Assembly: GCA_964517355.1 (NCBI GenBank)
Contig: CAZFCK010000030.1
Location: forward strand, 1 to 29,711
Length of the DNA stretch: 29,711 bases
Direction: 5' to 3'
DNA from: CAZFCK01 sp964517355
GTDB taxonomy: Bacteria; Desulfobacterota; Desulfovibrionia; Desulfovibrionales; Desulfovibrionaceae
The translations under genes were made by a program, and so were the position numbers. Positions 22,410 to 29,711 of the stretch are shown one piece after another; the first letter of the stretch is position 1; each line of letters starts with the position of its first letter. Under the pieces are notes generated by a model that ran no database searches, was not told the origin of the DNA, and was given only the letters and a program-made list of their open reading frames with translations.

Positions 22410-24479
22410 TCAGGGCTGGGCCGTTTGCCCCAGGGGCAAATCAAAAGTAAAGACGCTTCCTTTGTTTGGAATGCTTTGCACCAGCAATTTCCCACCATGA
22501 AACTCCACTATCCCCCGACAAATGGCGAGTCCCAGCCCAGTGCCTTTGGGCTTTTCGGTGAGCGCGTCTCCAACTTGGGTAAACGTTTTAAAAATGTGCT
22601 CATGTTTGTCTTGAGGTATGCCCTTTCCAGTATCGCTCACGCTCACTTCTACCTTGCCGTTATTACTGGCCGCTGCGACAACCACAGTGCCTTTCGAAGT
22701 GAACTTCCGCGCGTTGTCCAGCAAATGCCGAACCAAGTCCAGGATCAAATCACGATCGCAATGGACATTGGGCAAATCATCCGGCAAGCGCAGCTCAAGC
22801 TCAAGGCCCACTTTTGCGTACTGGGGTTTGGCCTCGGACACCGCTTGCTTCAAAATAAGATGAATCGGTTCGGAACGCATCCAGGCGTGAAACTGTCCTG
22901 ATTCAATTTTTGCCAACTCCATGACATTGTTGACAAGTTTTGCAAGGACCTCCGCATCGGACATGAGCATCTCAAAACCGCTGCGCATCTGCTCCACAGC
23001 GCGTACCGCTCTGGCGTTACTTTTATCAACAGCTGAAACCACGTTCGTTTCCAGCTTTTTCCGCAGCAATTTGCTGAATCCCAAAACGGACGTCAAAGGC
23101 GTGCGTAATTCATGCGTAACAACCGCGATAAAATCGGATTTCAGGTGGCTGGCATTTTCAGTTTGGGCTTGCACAAGACGTAGATGTTCTTCAACGCGCC
23201 TTTTCTCTGAAATATCCTCCACTACGCCATCGATGTAGGCAGGATTGCCGTCATCCCCGAAAAACAACCGCACATGAAGACAGCAGTGCAACGTGACGTT
23301 GTCTTCGCGGACATACACTTTTTCCACGCGGGTTGTGCTTTCGCAATAAAGCATTCTCTTGATGAGGCCGGCACGTTGCCGTGGCTCCTCCAAAAAAAAC
23401 CACTTGGCCCCCGACAGGTTGTTCATCATTTCCGGCACGTCATGGAAGCCGAAAAATTTAGCGAGCATAGGATTGGCTTCCACCAACCTGCCGGCCACTG
23501 TGCAACGAAAGACGCCCAACGGCGCATTTTGAAAAAGGCCGCGATATGTTCTTTCCGCCCGCACCAGGGATGCGATGTCGCGTTTACTACCGGTTACGTC
23601 AGATATGAGCGTAACAATACCGCACGGCTGGTTACTCGTATCCCTGAAAGGCGTCTTCTGGATGAGCACATCGCGCAACTCTCCGCTAGGCAGGCGCAAC
23701 GCCGCCTCGCAGCAACGCATTGCCTTGGCCTCAAAGACCTCGCACTCCATCAGCAAACTGCGCTCCGCCCAATCCTCGGGAAAAAAGTCGTCTACAGTGG
23801 CGCCGACGATGGCTTCATCCGAAACGCCCAATAATTCCGCATAGGCCTTGTTACACCCCATGTAGCGCTGATCTAGACCTTTATAATGCAACGGCAGTGG
23901 AATGCCATCCACAACAGACTTCAAGCAATTCAAGCGCGCTTCTTTTTCCTTGCCCGTTATATAAGAGGAGGTAACATCCTCAACAGCGGCGAGGACCGAG
24001 ACAATGTCGCCCGCGCTATCCATTTCTGGGCCAGCCACAACGTGTATAACGCGCTTGCCCCCTTCCATGGTCAATTCCACATTGTCCTGGTGCACTTGAC
24101 CGTCTTGCATGACGCGATGTGCAAGCAAGGACAATTGGCTGCCCAAAAAAGAAAATTCCTTGCCCATGCCCTGAGGAGGCTTGCTCGCGTCACTGGCGGG
24201 AAACCATTGGCGCATGGTTTTGTTCATAAAGATTGGTTGGCCGGCGCCATCCATCAGCAGCGCGCCCAAAGGAAAACTATCCGTCATTTTATTGTAATAA
24301 TTTTCTTTTTCAGCGAGTTTACGCTTCGCCTTATGCAATCCCCTCCAAAGAAGCAAAATAGTCACCGTGGCCACACAAAGCAAAACAAGGGTGATCGAAT
24401 CCCAGGATCTCCCAATAACGGAACCGTCTGGAGCAGCATGGCAAATAGAAAAGGATAACATGTTTAGCCCGTTAACCAC
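22410..24479 (-). CDS. PAS-domain sensor histidine kinase
   Basis: A 689-aa membrane sensor kinase. One transmembrane segment (about residues 27-47, ITLVLLCVATVTILLLW) is followed by a short coiled coil and three PAS modules (about 65-170, 185-300 and 308-430). The HisKA domain has phospho-acceptor His456 in VVTHELRTPL, and the HATPase_c domain has N box LLDNARKF (Asn589), G1 DTGKGIP (616-622) and G2 GTGLGLAI (647-654). There is no receiver domain. The start is uncertain: a GTG at 24479 has GAGG 10 nt upstream, and an ATG at 24461 is in frame. No response regulator is adjacent, so it is an orphan kinase; PAS redox or ligand sensing is possible but no heme or flavin motif is evident. Confidence 0.93.
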   Translation of the reverse strand: MVNGLNMLSFSICHAAPDGSVIGRSWDSITLVLLCVATVTILLLWRGLHKAKRKLAEKENYYNKMTDSFPLGALLMDGAGQPIFMNKTMRQWFPASDASKPPQGMGKEFSFLGSQLSLLAHRVMQDGQVHQDNVELTMEGGKRVIHVVAGPEMDSAGDIVSVLAAVEDVTSSYITGKEKEARLNCLKSVVDGIPLPLHYKGLDQRYMGCNKAYAELLGVSDEAIVGATVDDFFPEDWAERSLLMECEVFEAKAMRCCEAALRLPSGELRDVLIQKTPFRDTSNQPCGIVTLISDVTGSKRDIASLVRAERTYRGLFQNAPLGVFRCTVAGRLVEANPMLAKFFGFHDVPEMMNNLSGAKWFFLEEPRQRAGLIKRMLYCESTTRVEKVYVREDNVTLHCCLHVRLFFGDDGNPAYIDGVVEDISEKRRVEEHLRLVQAQTENASHLKSDFIAVVTHELRTPLTSVLGFSKLLRKKLETNVVSAVDKSNARAVRAVEQMRSGFEMLMSDAEVLAKLVNNVMELAKIESGQFHAWMRSEPIHLILKQAVSEAKPQYAKVGLELELRLPDDLPNVHCDRDLILDLVRHLLDNARKFTSKGTVVVAAASNNGKVEVSVSDTGKGIPQDKHEHIFKTFTQVGDALTEKPKGTGLGLAICRGIVEFHGGKLLVQSIPNKGSVFTFDLPLGQTAQP

Positions 24480-24729
24480 GAATACAAAACCTCAAACATG
24501 ATAATTTTATAGAAAAATAACAATAACAATCAAATTTGCCCGATATAAGCAAATTACTAACGTTATCAAAACAAGCAACAATACGTTTCAGTACGTAGTA
24601 TAGCAAAAATTCATAAACAAAAAAGCCACATTGATTACATATACGAATCAATACAATGTCAAACCACAAATAAAGCATCCATAGCTGACGACTTTACACC
24701 ATCTAACGATTCCACATAAAACAACAACT
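24480..24729. other. AT-rich spacer upstream of the histidine kinase
   Basis: About 250 bp of strongly AT-rich DNA with no supportable gene. It presumably contains the kinase promoter on the minus strand. No clear -35/-10 pair stands out against the AT background. Confidence 0.4.
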
Positions 24730-24833
24730 GAACGTATTCTCGTCTTGAGATAAGACTCTTCTCTGAAACTTCTTTCTATTGTTTCATAAAAAAGCATACA
24801 GGCATTATAGCTTTTCAAGCTTACGACACTCCA
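24730..24833 (+). repeat. 105-bp repeat family E2, diverged forward copy
   Basis: This aligns with 12490-12594 from pos 1 to about pos 78 without gaps (shared TCGTCTTGAG, CTCT, CTGAAAC, ATTGTTTCA, AAGCATA blocks), then continues after a 1-nt deletion (AGCTTTTCAAGC, ACACTCCAA). The outer palindrome is decayed, which suggests an old copy. Confidence 0.6.
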
Positions 24834-24846
24834 ACAATGGTACGCG

Positions 24847-25005
24847 ATGAAAGGGGCTTGTTATGTGGATGGTCATATCGTTCCATTATTCGAAATCGGC
24901 TTCACAGAAAGCATCCGAAGGGGGGCGAAACGCAACGCTGCCGTCGCCAAGCACAAAACGCATAACCCACTACCCTATCACGACAATCACCTCGGAACAA
25001 TGTGA
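24847..25005 (+). CDS. Possible small ORF, 52 aa
   Basis: ATG to TGA encodes a 52-residue basic peptide (starting MKGACYVDGHIVPLFEIGF, histidine- and lysine-rich at the end). No Shine-Dalgarno is visible and I recognise no family. It could be chance, or a remnant of a longer gene. It lies between the E2 copy and the convergent end of the cysteine desulfurase gene. The rest of the 25006-25058 gap holds nothing evident. Confidence 0.15.
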   Translation: MKGACYVDGHIVPLFEIGFTESIRRGAKRNAAVAKHKTHNPLPYHDNHLGTM

Positions 25006-25058
25006 TAGTAATTGAAGAACGTTCCACCCATCAGCACACAACTTTTTATGGCAACTGC

Positions 25059-26216
25059 CTACAATACGGATAGCGGATGCAGCACGGTATGGAGCCGTTG
25101 CAATAATTGACTGATGTCGTCTTCCATTGTGGGACGTCCCCAGGAGAAACGAATTGTGCCGGCGGCATATTCCCTGGGAATACGCATGGCTTCCAGGACA
25201 TGTGAAATGGAAACTTCCTCTCCGCTGCCTGCGTGGCAAGCCGCGCCGGCCGACGCCGCAACATCCTGCCCAACCAGCCCGGAGAGGATATCTCCGGCCC
25301 GCAGATTCTTAAATCCAACACACATGGTATTGGGCAGCCGGGGAGCGTGCTTTCCATAGAGCAAGATCTCAATGCCCAATTCACGCAGCCCCTTATAAAA
25401 CAATTCGCCCAATCGTTCCTGGCGCTGCATCTCTTTATCCAAATCCTGGCTGGCCATGAAACAAGCCTCGCCAAGGGCGACAATGGAAGGAATGTTTTCG
25501 GTACCGGAGCGCACCCCACCCTCTTGTCCTCCGCCGAAAAGCAAGGGAGCGAGCGGAAGCACGGGATTGACGAACAACGCGCCGATTCCTTTGGGAGCGT
25601 AGAGCTTATGGCCGGCGATCGTCATCATGTCCACGCCAAGCTCTTGCACCTGGACAGGTATTTTGCCGACAGCCTGGGCCGCGTCCGTGTGGGTGACGAA
25701 GCCGTGAGCGCGCGCCCGCTCCACAGCCTGAGCCACAGGCTGCAACACGCCGGTCTCGTTGTTGGCCAACATGATGGACATGAGTTTAGGGCCGTTTGGT
25801 GGCGCTTCGGCCAGCGCATCCTCCAAAAAATGCAAATCCATAACGCCGCGATCGTCCACTGGAACCTGTACAACGTGAATTCCCTGCCGGGCGAGTTCGC
25901 GGGCCGGCTCCAGCACCGCGGGATGCTCTATCTGGCTGATCACAAGGCACCCTTGCGAGGCATCCTGAAAAATCCCGCGCAAGGCCATATTGTTGCTTTC
26001 CGTGGCGCACGACGTGAACACCACGGCCTCAGGCCCGCAGCCGATACAGCGCGCCACTTTCGCCCGAGCCTCGTCCATGGCGTTGCGTGCGGCCATGCCC
26101 CACATGTGGCCGCATCCGGGATTGCCGAACTTTTCCATAAAATAGGGAACCATTGCATCATAAATTTGGGGCAATACAGGTGTGGTGGCGTTATAGTCAA
26201 AATATAGCGGACGCAT
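25059..26216 (-). CDS. NifS/IscS-like cysteine desulfurase
   Basis: A 385-aa PLP-dependent class V aminotransferase-fold enzyme expected to remove sulfur (or selenium) from cysteine (selenocysteine) and carry it as a persulfide. Key residues are YFDYNATTPV at the N terminus, His98 in SQIEHPAVLEP, the HTDAAQAVGK segment with Asp178, PLP-lysine Lys204 in TIAGHKLYAPKGIGALF, GGGQEGGVRSGTENI, and the mobile-loop Cys327 in ASAGAACHAGSGEEVSISHVL. The substrate-entry motif is NPGCGHMWG instead of the usual NPSSxH. No iscU, iscR or suf genes adjoin it. GAGGG precedes the ATG, 29 nt after the glycosyltransferase gene, so it is probably co-transcribed with LPS genes. A selenocysteine lyase activity is an alternative. 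Confidence 0.92.
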   Translation of the reverse strand: MRPLYFDYNATTPVLPQIYDAMVPYFMEKFGNPGCGHMWGMAARNAMDEARAKVARCIGCGPEAVVFTSCATESNNMALRGIFQDASQGCLVISQIEHPAVLEPARELARQGIHVVQVPVDDRGVMDLHFLEDALAEAPPNGPKLMSIMLANNETGVLQPVAQAVERARAHGFVTHTDAAQAVGKIPVQVQELGVDMMTIAGHKLYAPKGIGALFVNPVLPLAPLLFGGGQEGGVRSGTENIPSIVALGEACFMASQDLDKEMQRQERLGELFYKGLRELGIEILLYGKHAPRLPNTMCVGFKNLRAGDILSGLVGQDVAASAGAACHAGSGEEVSISHVLEAMRIPREYAAGTIRFSWGRPTMEDDISQLLQRLHTVLHPLSVL

Positions 26217-26245
26217 ATTGGTACCCTCGCAGTTATTGGTTCGCC

Positions 26246-27274
26246 CTACACAGTAAGCTGACGTTCATGCATCACTTCGCGCAACGTGCCCAACACATCT
26301 TCAGGGAGAATGTTCCGCATGCACTCCCCTTCTCTTGAGCATGGCGTTCCGCCGTGCAATGAACATGGCCGGCAATCCAAGGGGTGTTCAAGCACTCGGT
26401 GGGGGGGAGGAGGAAAAAACCCCCAGACTTTGGCTGTAGGACCAAAAAGGGCCACTGTGGGCGTATCCACAGCCACTCCAAGATGCATTGGACCCGAATC
26501 GCCGCTGACCAAGGCATCCGAACAGGCCAAAAGAGCGGCGCTTTGTCTGGGGGTGGTGTTGTTAACAAACTCATTGCCCCCAGCTTGAGCCAGGTCGCCG
26601 GGCAACGCGCCATGCCCCAATTGATACCAGCCCCACCCCTGCTTATGCAATAGCCGTGTGAGAGCGAGCCAATGCCTTTCCGGCCAAGCCTTATTGCGAT
26701 GCGCGGCCATGGGGTGCAGCGCGATCAACGGGCGTCCCTCACCGCGAAGAGTGCGCAATCGCTCGCGCGCCCAGGCAAGTTCGTCTTCCCGCAAGCGCAC
26801 CAGTGGTTTGAGATCCTGAACATTCGGGGGGGATTGTTCCAGAGCCATGGCATAACGTTGCGGTACGGTGAGAGCTTCCAATTTGCGACGCAGCGAATCG
26901 CAACGCAGGCGTTGATAAAGTCTGCGTTCCAGGCTCATTTTCTTATACCGCCGCACAGGGCCGCGCCACACCGCAGCCAGCAGCCGTGAACGCAGCGTGC
27001 CGTGCAAGTCCAACAATCCGCACCCCGCATAGTCGCGTGCCAATCGCCGGGTCGTTTTCACAAAAGCCGCACCTGTCAAGTCTTCCGGCAACAGACTTAT
27101 CACACGCTCAACAGCCGAATTTTCATGAAAAAGTTCACTCCAGGGCTCTTTGGTGAGCACGATAAAGCGCCAGCCCCTGGTTTTTCGCCAATATTCAAGA
27201 ACTCCGGTCGTCAGCAATACGTCGCCCATGGCGCCGAGCCTCACAACCAGCCATAGGGAGGGGGACGCGAACAT
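26246..27274 (-). CDS. GT9-family LPS heptosyltransferase-like glycosyltransferase
   Basis: A 342-aa GT-B glycosyltransferase of family 9, expected to add heptose from ADP-heptose to the LPS inner core on the cytoplasmic face of the inner membrane. Signatures are LVVRLGAMGDVLLTTGVLEYW at the N terminus, LIALHPMAAHRNKAWPERHW, and the sugar-nucleotide motif VSGDSGPMHLGVAVDTPTVALFGPT. A C-terminal cysteine cluster CRPCSLHGGTPCSREGEC also occurs in the neighbouring paralogue. The ATG at 27274 overlaps the upstream stop codon (TGATG), with AGGGG spaced about 6 nt. It could be WaaC- or WaaQ-like; the exact linkage is unknown. Confidence 0.88.
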   Translation of the reverse strand: MFASPSLWLVVRLGAMGDVLLTTGVLEYWRKTRGWRFIVLTKEPWSELFHENSAVERVISLLPEDLTGAAFVKTTRRLARDYAGCGLLDLHGTLRSRLLAAVWRGPVRRYKKMSLERRLYQRLRCDSLRRKLEALTVPQRYAMALEQSPPNVQDLKPLVRLREDELAWARERLRTLRGEGRPLIALHPMAAHRNKAWPERHWLALTRLLHKQGWGWYQLGHGALPGDLAQAGGNEFVNNTTPRQSAALLACSDALVSGDSGPMHLGVAVDTPTVALFGPTAKVWGFFPPPPHRVLEHPLDCRPCSLHGGTPCSREGECMRNILPEDVLGTLREVMHERQLTV

Positions 27275-28347
27275 CAATTCCCCTCTTCCAAGAAAGCAGG
27301 CGCCTCCGAAAAAAGCAAGGTGCGCACGGCCTGCCAAACTTCGTGTGTTTCTATGCCCCGCATGCACGTATGAGTGCCTTCCCGGCAATAGTTGCCGCCA
27401 TGTTTACCGCAGGGGCGGCACGGCAAATTTTTTTCCAAAACCACGCTCTTTTCACCCCGAGGATAAAACCCCAAAGCACGCACCGTGGGACCAAACAAGG
27501 CGACCACGGGCACCTTCTGAGCCCAGGCCAGGTGCATGGGGCCTGAATCATTGCAAAGATAACAATCCAAACGGCCAATATACGCGGCCAGTTCGGGTAA
27601 GCTCAATTTCCCTGCCAGATTGATGCATGCCTGTTCCGCCGCTTTCCCCGTTCGCCGCGCCCCCAAGATGAGATCACGGGCCAACGGCTCTTCGCCCGGT
27701 CCGGCGAAAACAAGTATGCGCACCCCCTCCTGGGCGGCCATTGCCGCCACTCTGCCAAACCGGGACGCGGGCCAGCGTTTTGTCGGCCACACCGACCCCG
27801 GATGCATCCCCAGCACGGGCACGTCCTCAAGCCCCTGCCGCCGCCAATAGCTATCCGCCTTGTCCCGCACCTCGTTGGGCAACACCAGTTTGGGCCAGGC
27901 GGAGTCGTAGGGCATATGCAACGGCTTTAATAATTCCAGCAGCCGTTCCACCTCGTCCAGTTCGCCAAACCTTCTAGGCACGCGCCGGTTGAAGGCCAGA
28001 CTGCGCAACAGCCCCCCTGAGTAGCCGATCCGGGTGGCGATGCCCGAGCCCAGGGCGGCAAAAGCGCTACGGGAACTCGTGTGGGGGCACAACAACAGAT
28101 CATAGGCGCCGCGGCGCAACGCGGCCATAACCCGGAACAAGCCCCGTACGCCTTTGTTCTTGCCGCGCTTTGACACTGGAATGGCGGCGCACAATTCAGG
28201 CTGCGCCGCAAACAACGACTCCACCCCCGAACGGACCCAAAAATCTATCTCCGCGTCAGGCCAAGCCTTTGCCAAAGAGCTTATAAGCGGCAACGTCAGG
28301 ACCGCATCTCCCAAGAATGCGGTATTCCATACACAAATACGGTGCAT
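27274..28347 (-). CDS. waaF: ADP-heptose:LPS heptosyltransferase (WaaF-like, GT9)
   Basis: A 357-aa family 9 glycosyltransferase, likely heptosyltransferase II of LPS inner-core assembly. Features are ICVWNTAFLGDAVLTLPLISSLAKAWP at the N terminus, LLLCPHTSSRSAFAAL, LGMHPGSVWPTKRWPASRF, the donor motif CNDSGPMHLAWAQKVPVVALFGPTV, and a C-terminal CRPCGKHGGNYCREGTHTC cysteine cluster. The stop codon overlaps the start of the second GT9 gene. It follows gmhB by 128 nt on the same strand, which fits a heptose pathway. The symbol is by family resemblance only; WaaC is an alternative. Confidence 0.85.
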   Translation of the reverse strand: MHRICVWNTAFLGDAVLTLPLISSLAKAWPDAEIDFWVRSGVESLFAAQPELCAAIPVSKRGKNKGVRGLFRVMAALRRGAYDLLLCPHTSSRSAFAALGSGIATRIGYSGGLLRSLAFNRRVPRRFGELDEVERLLELLKPLHMPYDSAWPKLVLPNEVRDKADSYWRRQGLEDVPVLGMHPGSVWPTKRWPASRFGRVAAMAAQEGVRILVFAGPGEEPLARDLILGARRTGKAAEQACINLAGKLSLPELAAYIGRLDCYLCNDSGPMHLAWAQKVPVVALFGPTVRALGFYPRGEKSVVLEKNLPCRPCGKHGGNYCREGTHTCMRGIETHEVWQAVRTLLFSEAPAFLEEGN

Positions 28348-28475
28348 ATCTGGACCCTTATCCTCAACTGGCTATGCTTCCTACAATATGATCAAAAGGA
28401 AATTACATAATGGATAGACTTTAATCGGATGGCGCTCGTTCAAGCCGTCGCCATTTGTAACGGGTGAGTATTTAC

Positions 28476-29072
28476 CTAAAAGGAAAGGAGGATGTCCACC
28501 GCTCCCGATACGTCGCGGGCAACCGCATACGGCCAGTGAAGTTTTCCGGATGTCAGAAGCTGCGCTTCAACACCTGGCGGAATATCCGGAAGGCCGAGCT
28601 TGTGCGCTTCGCTGCGACCATGACCCGTAAGCACGAGCACTGTTGCCGCAAACCTCGCGTTTATTCCGAAGGATACGTCCGCGCGCTTATCTCCGACCAT
28701 GGCGCATGCGGCGGGGTCCAGCCCCCGAGCCCCGGCAATACGCCGCCACAATCCCACCTCCGGCTTGCGGCAATCGCACCCATCTCCAGGCGCATGGGGG
28801 CAATACGCCATGTCCGTAAACCGCACGCCATGCCGCTCCAGGAGAGCGGCAAGCCTTGCCTGGCACGCCTGACACGCGGCTTCCGTGAAGTACCCCCTGC
28901 CTATGCCGGATTGGTTGCTGACAAGGAATAACCGTATGCCGCAAGCTGCAAGCCTTGCCAGCGCTCGGGCGGCGCCAGGCAGTAATTCCACCTCGTCCGG
29001 CTCGGCAAGATAATGCTTATCAAGAATAAGCGTGCCGTCTCTGTCAAAAAAAACGTTTTCGATACGAGGCAT
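28476..29072 (-). CDS. gmhB: D-glycero-D-manno-heptose-1,7-bisphosphate 7-phosphatase GmhB
   Basis: A 198-aa HAD-superfamily phosphatase removing the C7 phosphate of heptose bisphosphate on the way to ADP-heptose. Motif I is FFDRDGTLILD (nucleophile Asp10, acid/base Asp12), motif II LVSNQSGIGRGYF, the zinc site CPHAPGDGCDCRKPEVG (C-x-H and C-x-C ligands), and motif IV MVGDKRADVSFGINA. The length is typical. An AGAGGAA just upstream decides the ATG at 29072; the frame is open for another ~290 bp upstream but that part is AT-rich and lacks homology. It is the first gene of the minus-strand LPS cluster. Confidence 0.93.
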   Translation of the reverse strand: MPRIENVFFDRDGTLILDKHYLAEPDEVELLPGAARALARLAACGIRLFLVSNQSGIGRGYFTEAACQACQARLAALLERHGVRFTDMAYCPHAPGDGCDCRKPEVGLWRRIAGARGLDPAACAMVGDKRADVSFGINARFAATVLVLTGHGRSEAHKLGLPDIPPGVEAQLLTSGKLHWPYAVARDVSGAVDILLSF

Positions 29073-29504
29073 GGAGTTCCTCTTGCTTATAAAGCGCGTA
29101 CTGTGTTGCTGTGGCGATACCAAGAGGGAGAGGTAAAAGTAAATAGTGAATACGACTATTGCGCTAGGGCATCTCGGCAAAAAAGTTCGTTTTTTCGCTA
29201 TGTTGCCATATATAATCAATAAAATGACTAAAGCCGCCCGCGGGAGGTTCAACCCCATGGCTTGATAACCATGCTCCAACCTTGGACAAACGCTTTCAAT
29301 GAGTTTTTTCCAATAAACCCCTTGTAAAAAGATACGAAGGCTTATAACCAGTACATAAACCAAAGAGACTAGGCTTGTATCCGACCGGAAAAATATGGGG
29401 CTCTAATATAATATATTGACATATTGCAAGGAGCTTTGAATTTATTTGCCAATCCGGTACGATTGCAATAGCGTTTATACAGTTACACCGCAAAGCGGAG
29501 AAAC
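29073..29504. other. AT-rich spacer upstream of gmhB
   Basis: About 430 bp without a supportable gene. It should contain the leftward promoter for the LPS operon. A TTGACA at 29416-29421 could be a rightward -35 box but has no good -10 partner (AATTTA at 17 bp). A short CATGG/CCATG inverted repeat near 29260-29274 is not part of a tRNA. Confidence 0.4.
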
Positions 29505-29588
29505 TCCAATTCCATTCCAAACAAACCGTAATTCCAAATGGAATTGGAAAGCGCGCCAGGACGGTGCTCCGAAAAACAAAGTATTTCG
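29505..29588 (+). repeat. ~85-bp repeat module (family E3), copy 2
   Basis: About 93 percent identical to 7215-7299. It is followed by two further inverted repeats: CTGCACAA (29589-29596) / TTGTGCAG (29617-29624) and TAAATCAAAAC (29625-29635) / GTTTTGATTTA (29647-29657). An E2 copy in reverse orientation then starts at 29656. Confidence 0.75.
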
Positions 29589-29655
29589 CTGCACAAGTGA
29601 ACACCACGCTTTTCATTTGTGCAGTAAATCAAAACTACAGGACGCGGTTTTGATT

Positions 29656-29711
29656 TAGAGCATCTCACGCTTGAAAAGCGCTAGATGCTCTTATGCATTT
29701 ACCTGGAACAA
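29656..29711 (-). repeat. 105-bp repeat family E2, reverse copy cut by the window end
   Basis: The 56 visible bases match the reverse complement of 12539-12594 at about 54 positions, including the TAGAGCATCT..AGATGCTCT palindrome and the first arm of the next hairpin. The remaining ~49 bp should lie beyond the window. Confidence 0.75.

Noticed and set aside
24472..24678. A 68-residue hydrophobic cysteine-rich open frame on the minus strand
   Set aside because: It lies in an AT-rich spacer, overlaps the kinase start, has no Shine-Dalgarno and its composition follows the base composition.
29240..29295. A tRNA-like segment (CATGG-CTTGATAA-CCATG with a nearby GGTTCAA)
   Set aside because: The loop has 8 bases, and the order of the T-arm-like segment is wrong for either strand; no acceptor or D stem can be formed.
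1..29711. CRISPR array, rRNA operon, integrase or complete insertion sequence
   Set aside because: No regularly spaced direct repeats, rRNA motifs, recombinase or transposase gene could be found; the repeats present are dispersed and irregularly spaced.

Overview
The window reads as a chromosomal segment of a sulfate-reducing Desulfovibrionaceae bacterium (Desulfovibrio or a close relative). The reasons are the gene content and order as I remember them from Desulfovibrio genomes (pdxJ-acpS-nnr-CBS-tsaE-lysC-cimA; iorBA with a sigma-54 activator next to proA-nadD), moderately GC-rich genes separated by AT-rich spacers, Gram-negative LPS heptose genes, and GC-rich 'CCAGGGG..CCCCTGG' intergenic repeats. 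This is an inference from memory and sequence; no database search was run.

Layout. (1) 364-7104, plus strand: a tightly packed housekeeping operon with pdxJ (vitamin B6), acpS (acyl carrier protein activation), a fused NAD(P)HX epimerase/dehydratase, a CBS-pair protein, tsaE (tRNA t6A), lysC (aspartokinase) and cimA (citramalate synthase, isoleucine). (2) 7105-7941: an 837-bp spacer with three repeat modules, a possible structured small RNA ending in a strong intrinsic terminator, and a promoter candidate. (3) 7942-11075, plus: a polar amino-acid ABC importer (binding protein, two permeases, ATPase). (4) 11356-14123, plus: a metallo-beta-lactamase-fold protein, a PHP-domain phosphoesterase and a SAM methyltransferase, separated by repeats and hairpins. 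(5) 14189-19852, minus: a membrane TPR-like protein, iorA, iorB, a sigma-54 enhancer-binding protein and a carbon-nitrogen hydrolase (AguB-like), which looks like one operon. (6) 20183-22292, plus: proA and nadD. (7) 22410-24479, minus: an orphan PAS-rich histidine kinase. (8) 25059-29072, minus: gmhB, two GT9 heptosyltransferases and a NifS-like cysteine desulfurase, mainly LPS inner-core synthesis.

No complete classical mobile element, CRISPR array, rRNA or tRNA was found. The most unusual feature is a system of short intergenic repeats. One family is a 105-bp element with near-matching 8-bp terminal inverted repeats that start and end in TA: four full-length copies are at 1087-1191, 7310-7414, 12490-12594 and 24730-24833, one copy is cut by the right window edge, and there are two solo 37-bp palindromes. 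A second family (~220 bp) ends in a terminator-like GC module. A third is an ~85-bp module. Five repeat copies begin exactly on the stop codon of the upstream gene (pdxJ, cimA, the ABC ATPase, the MBL protein, the PHP protein). A second point of interest is IorA, whose C-terminal ferredoxin domain lacks three of the eight expected cluster-binding cysteines.
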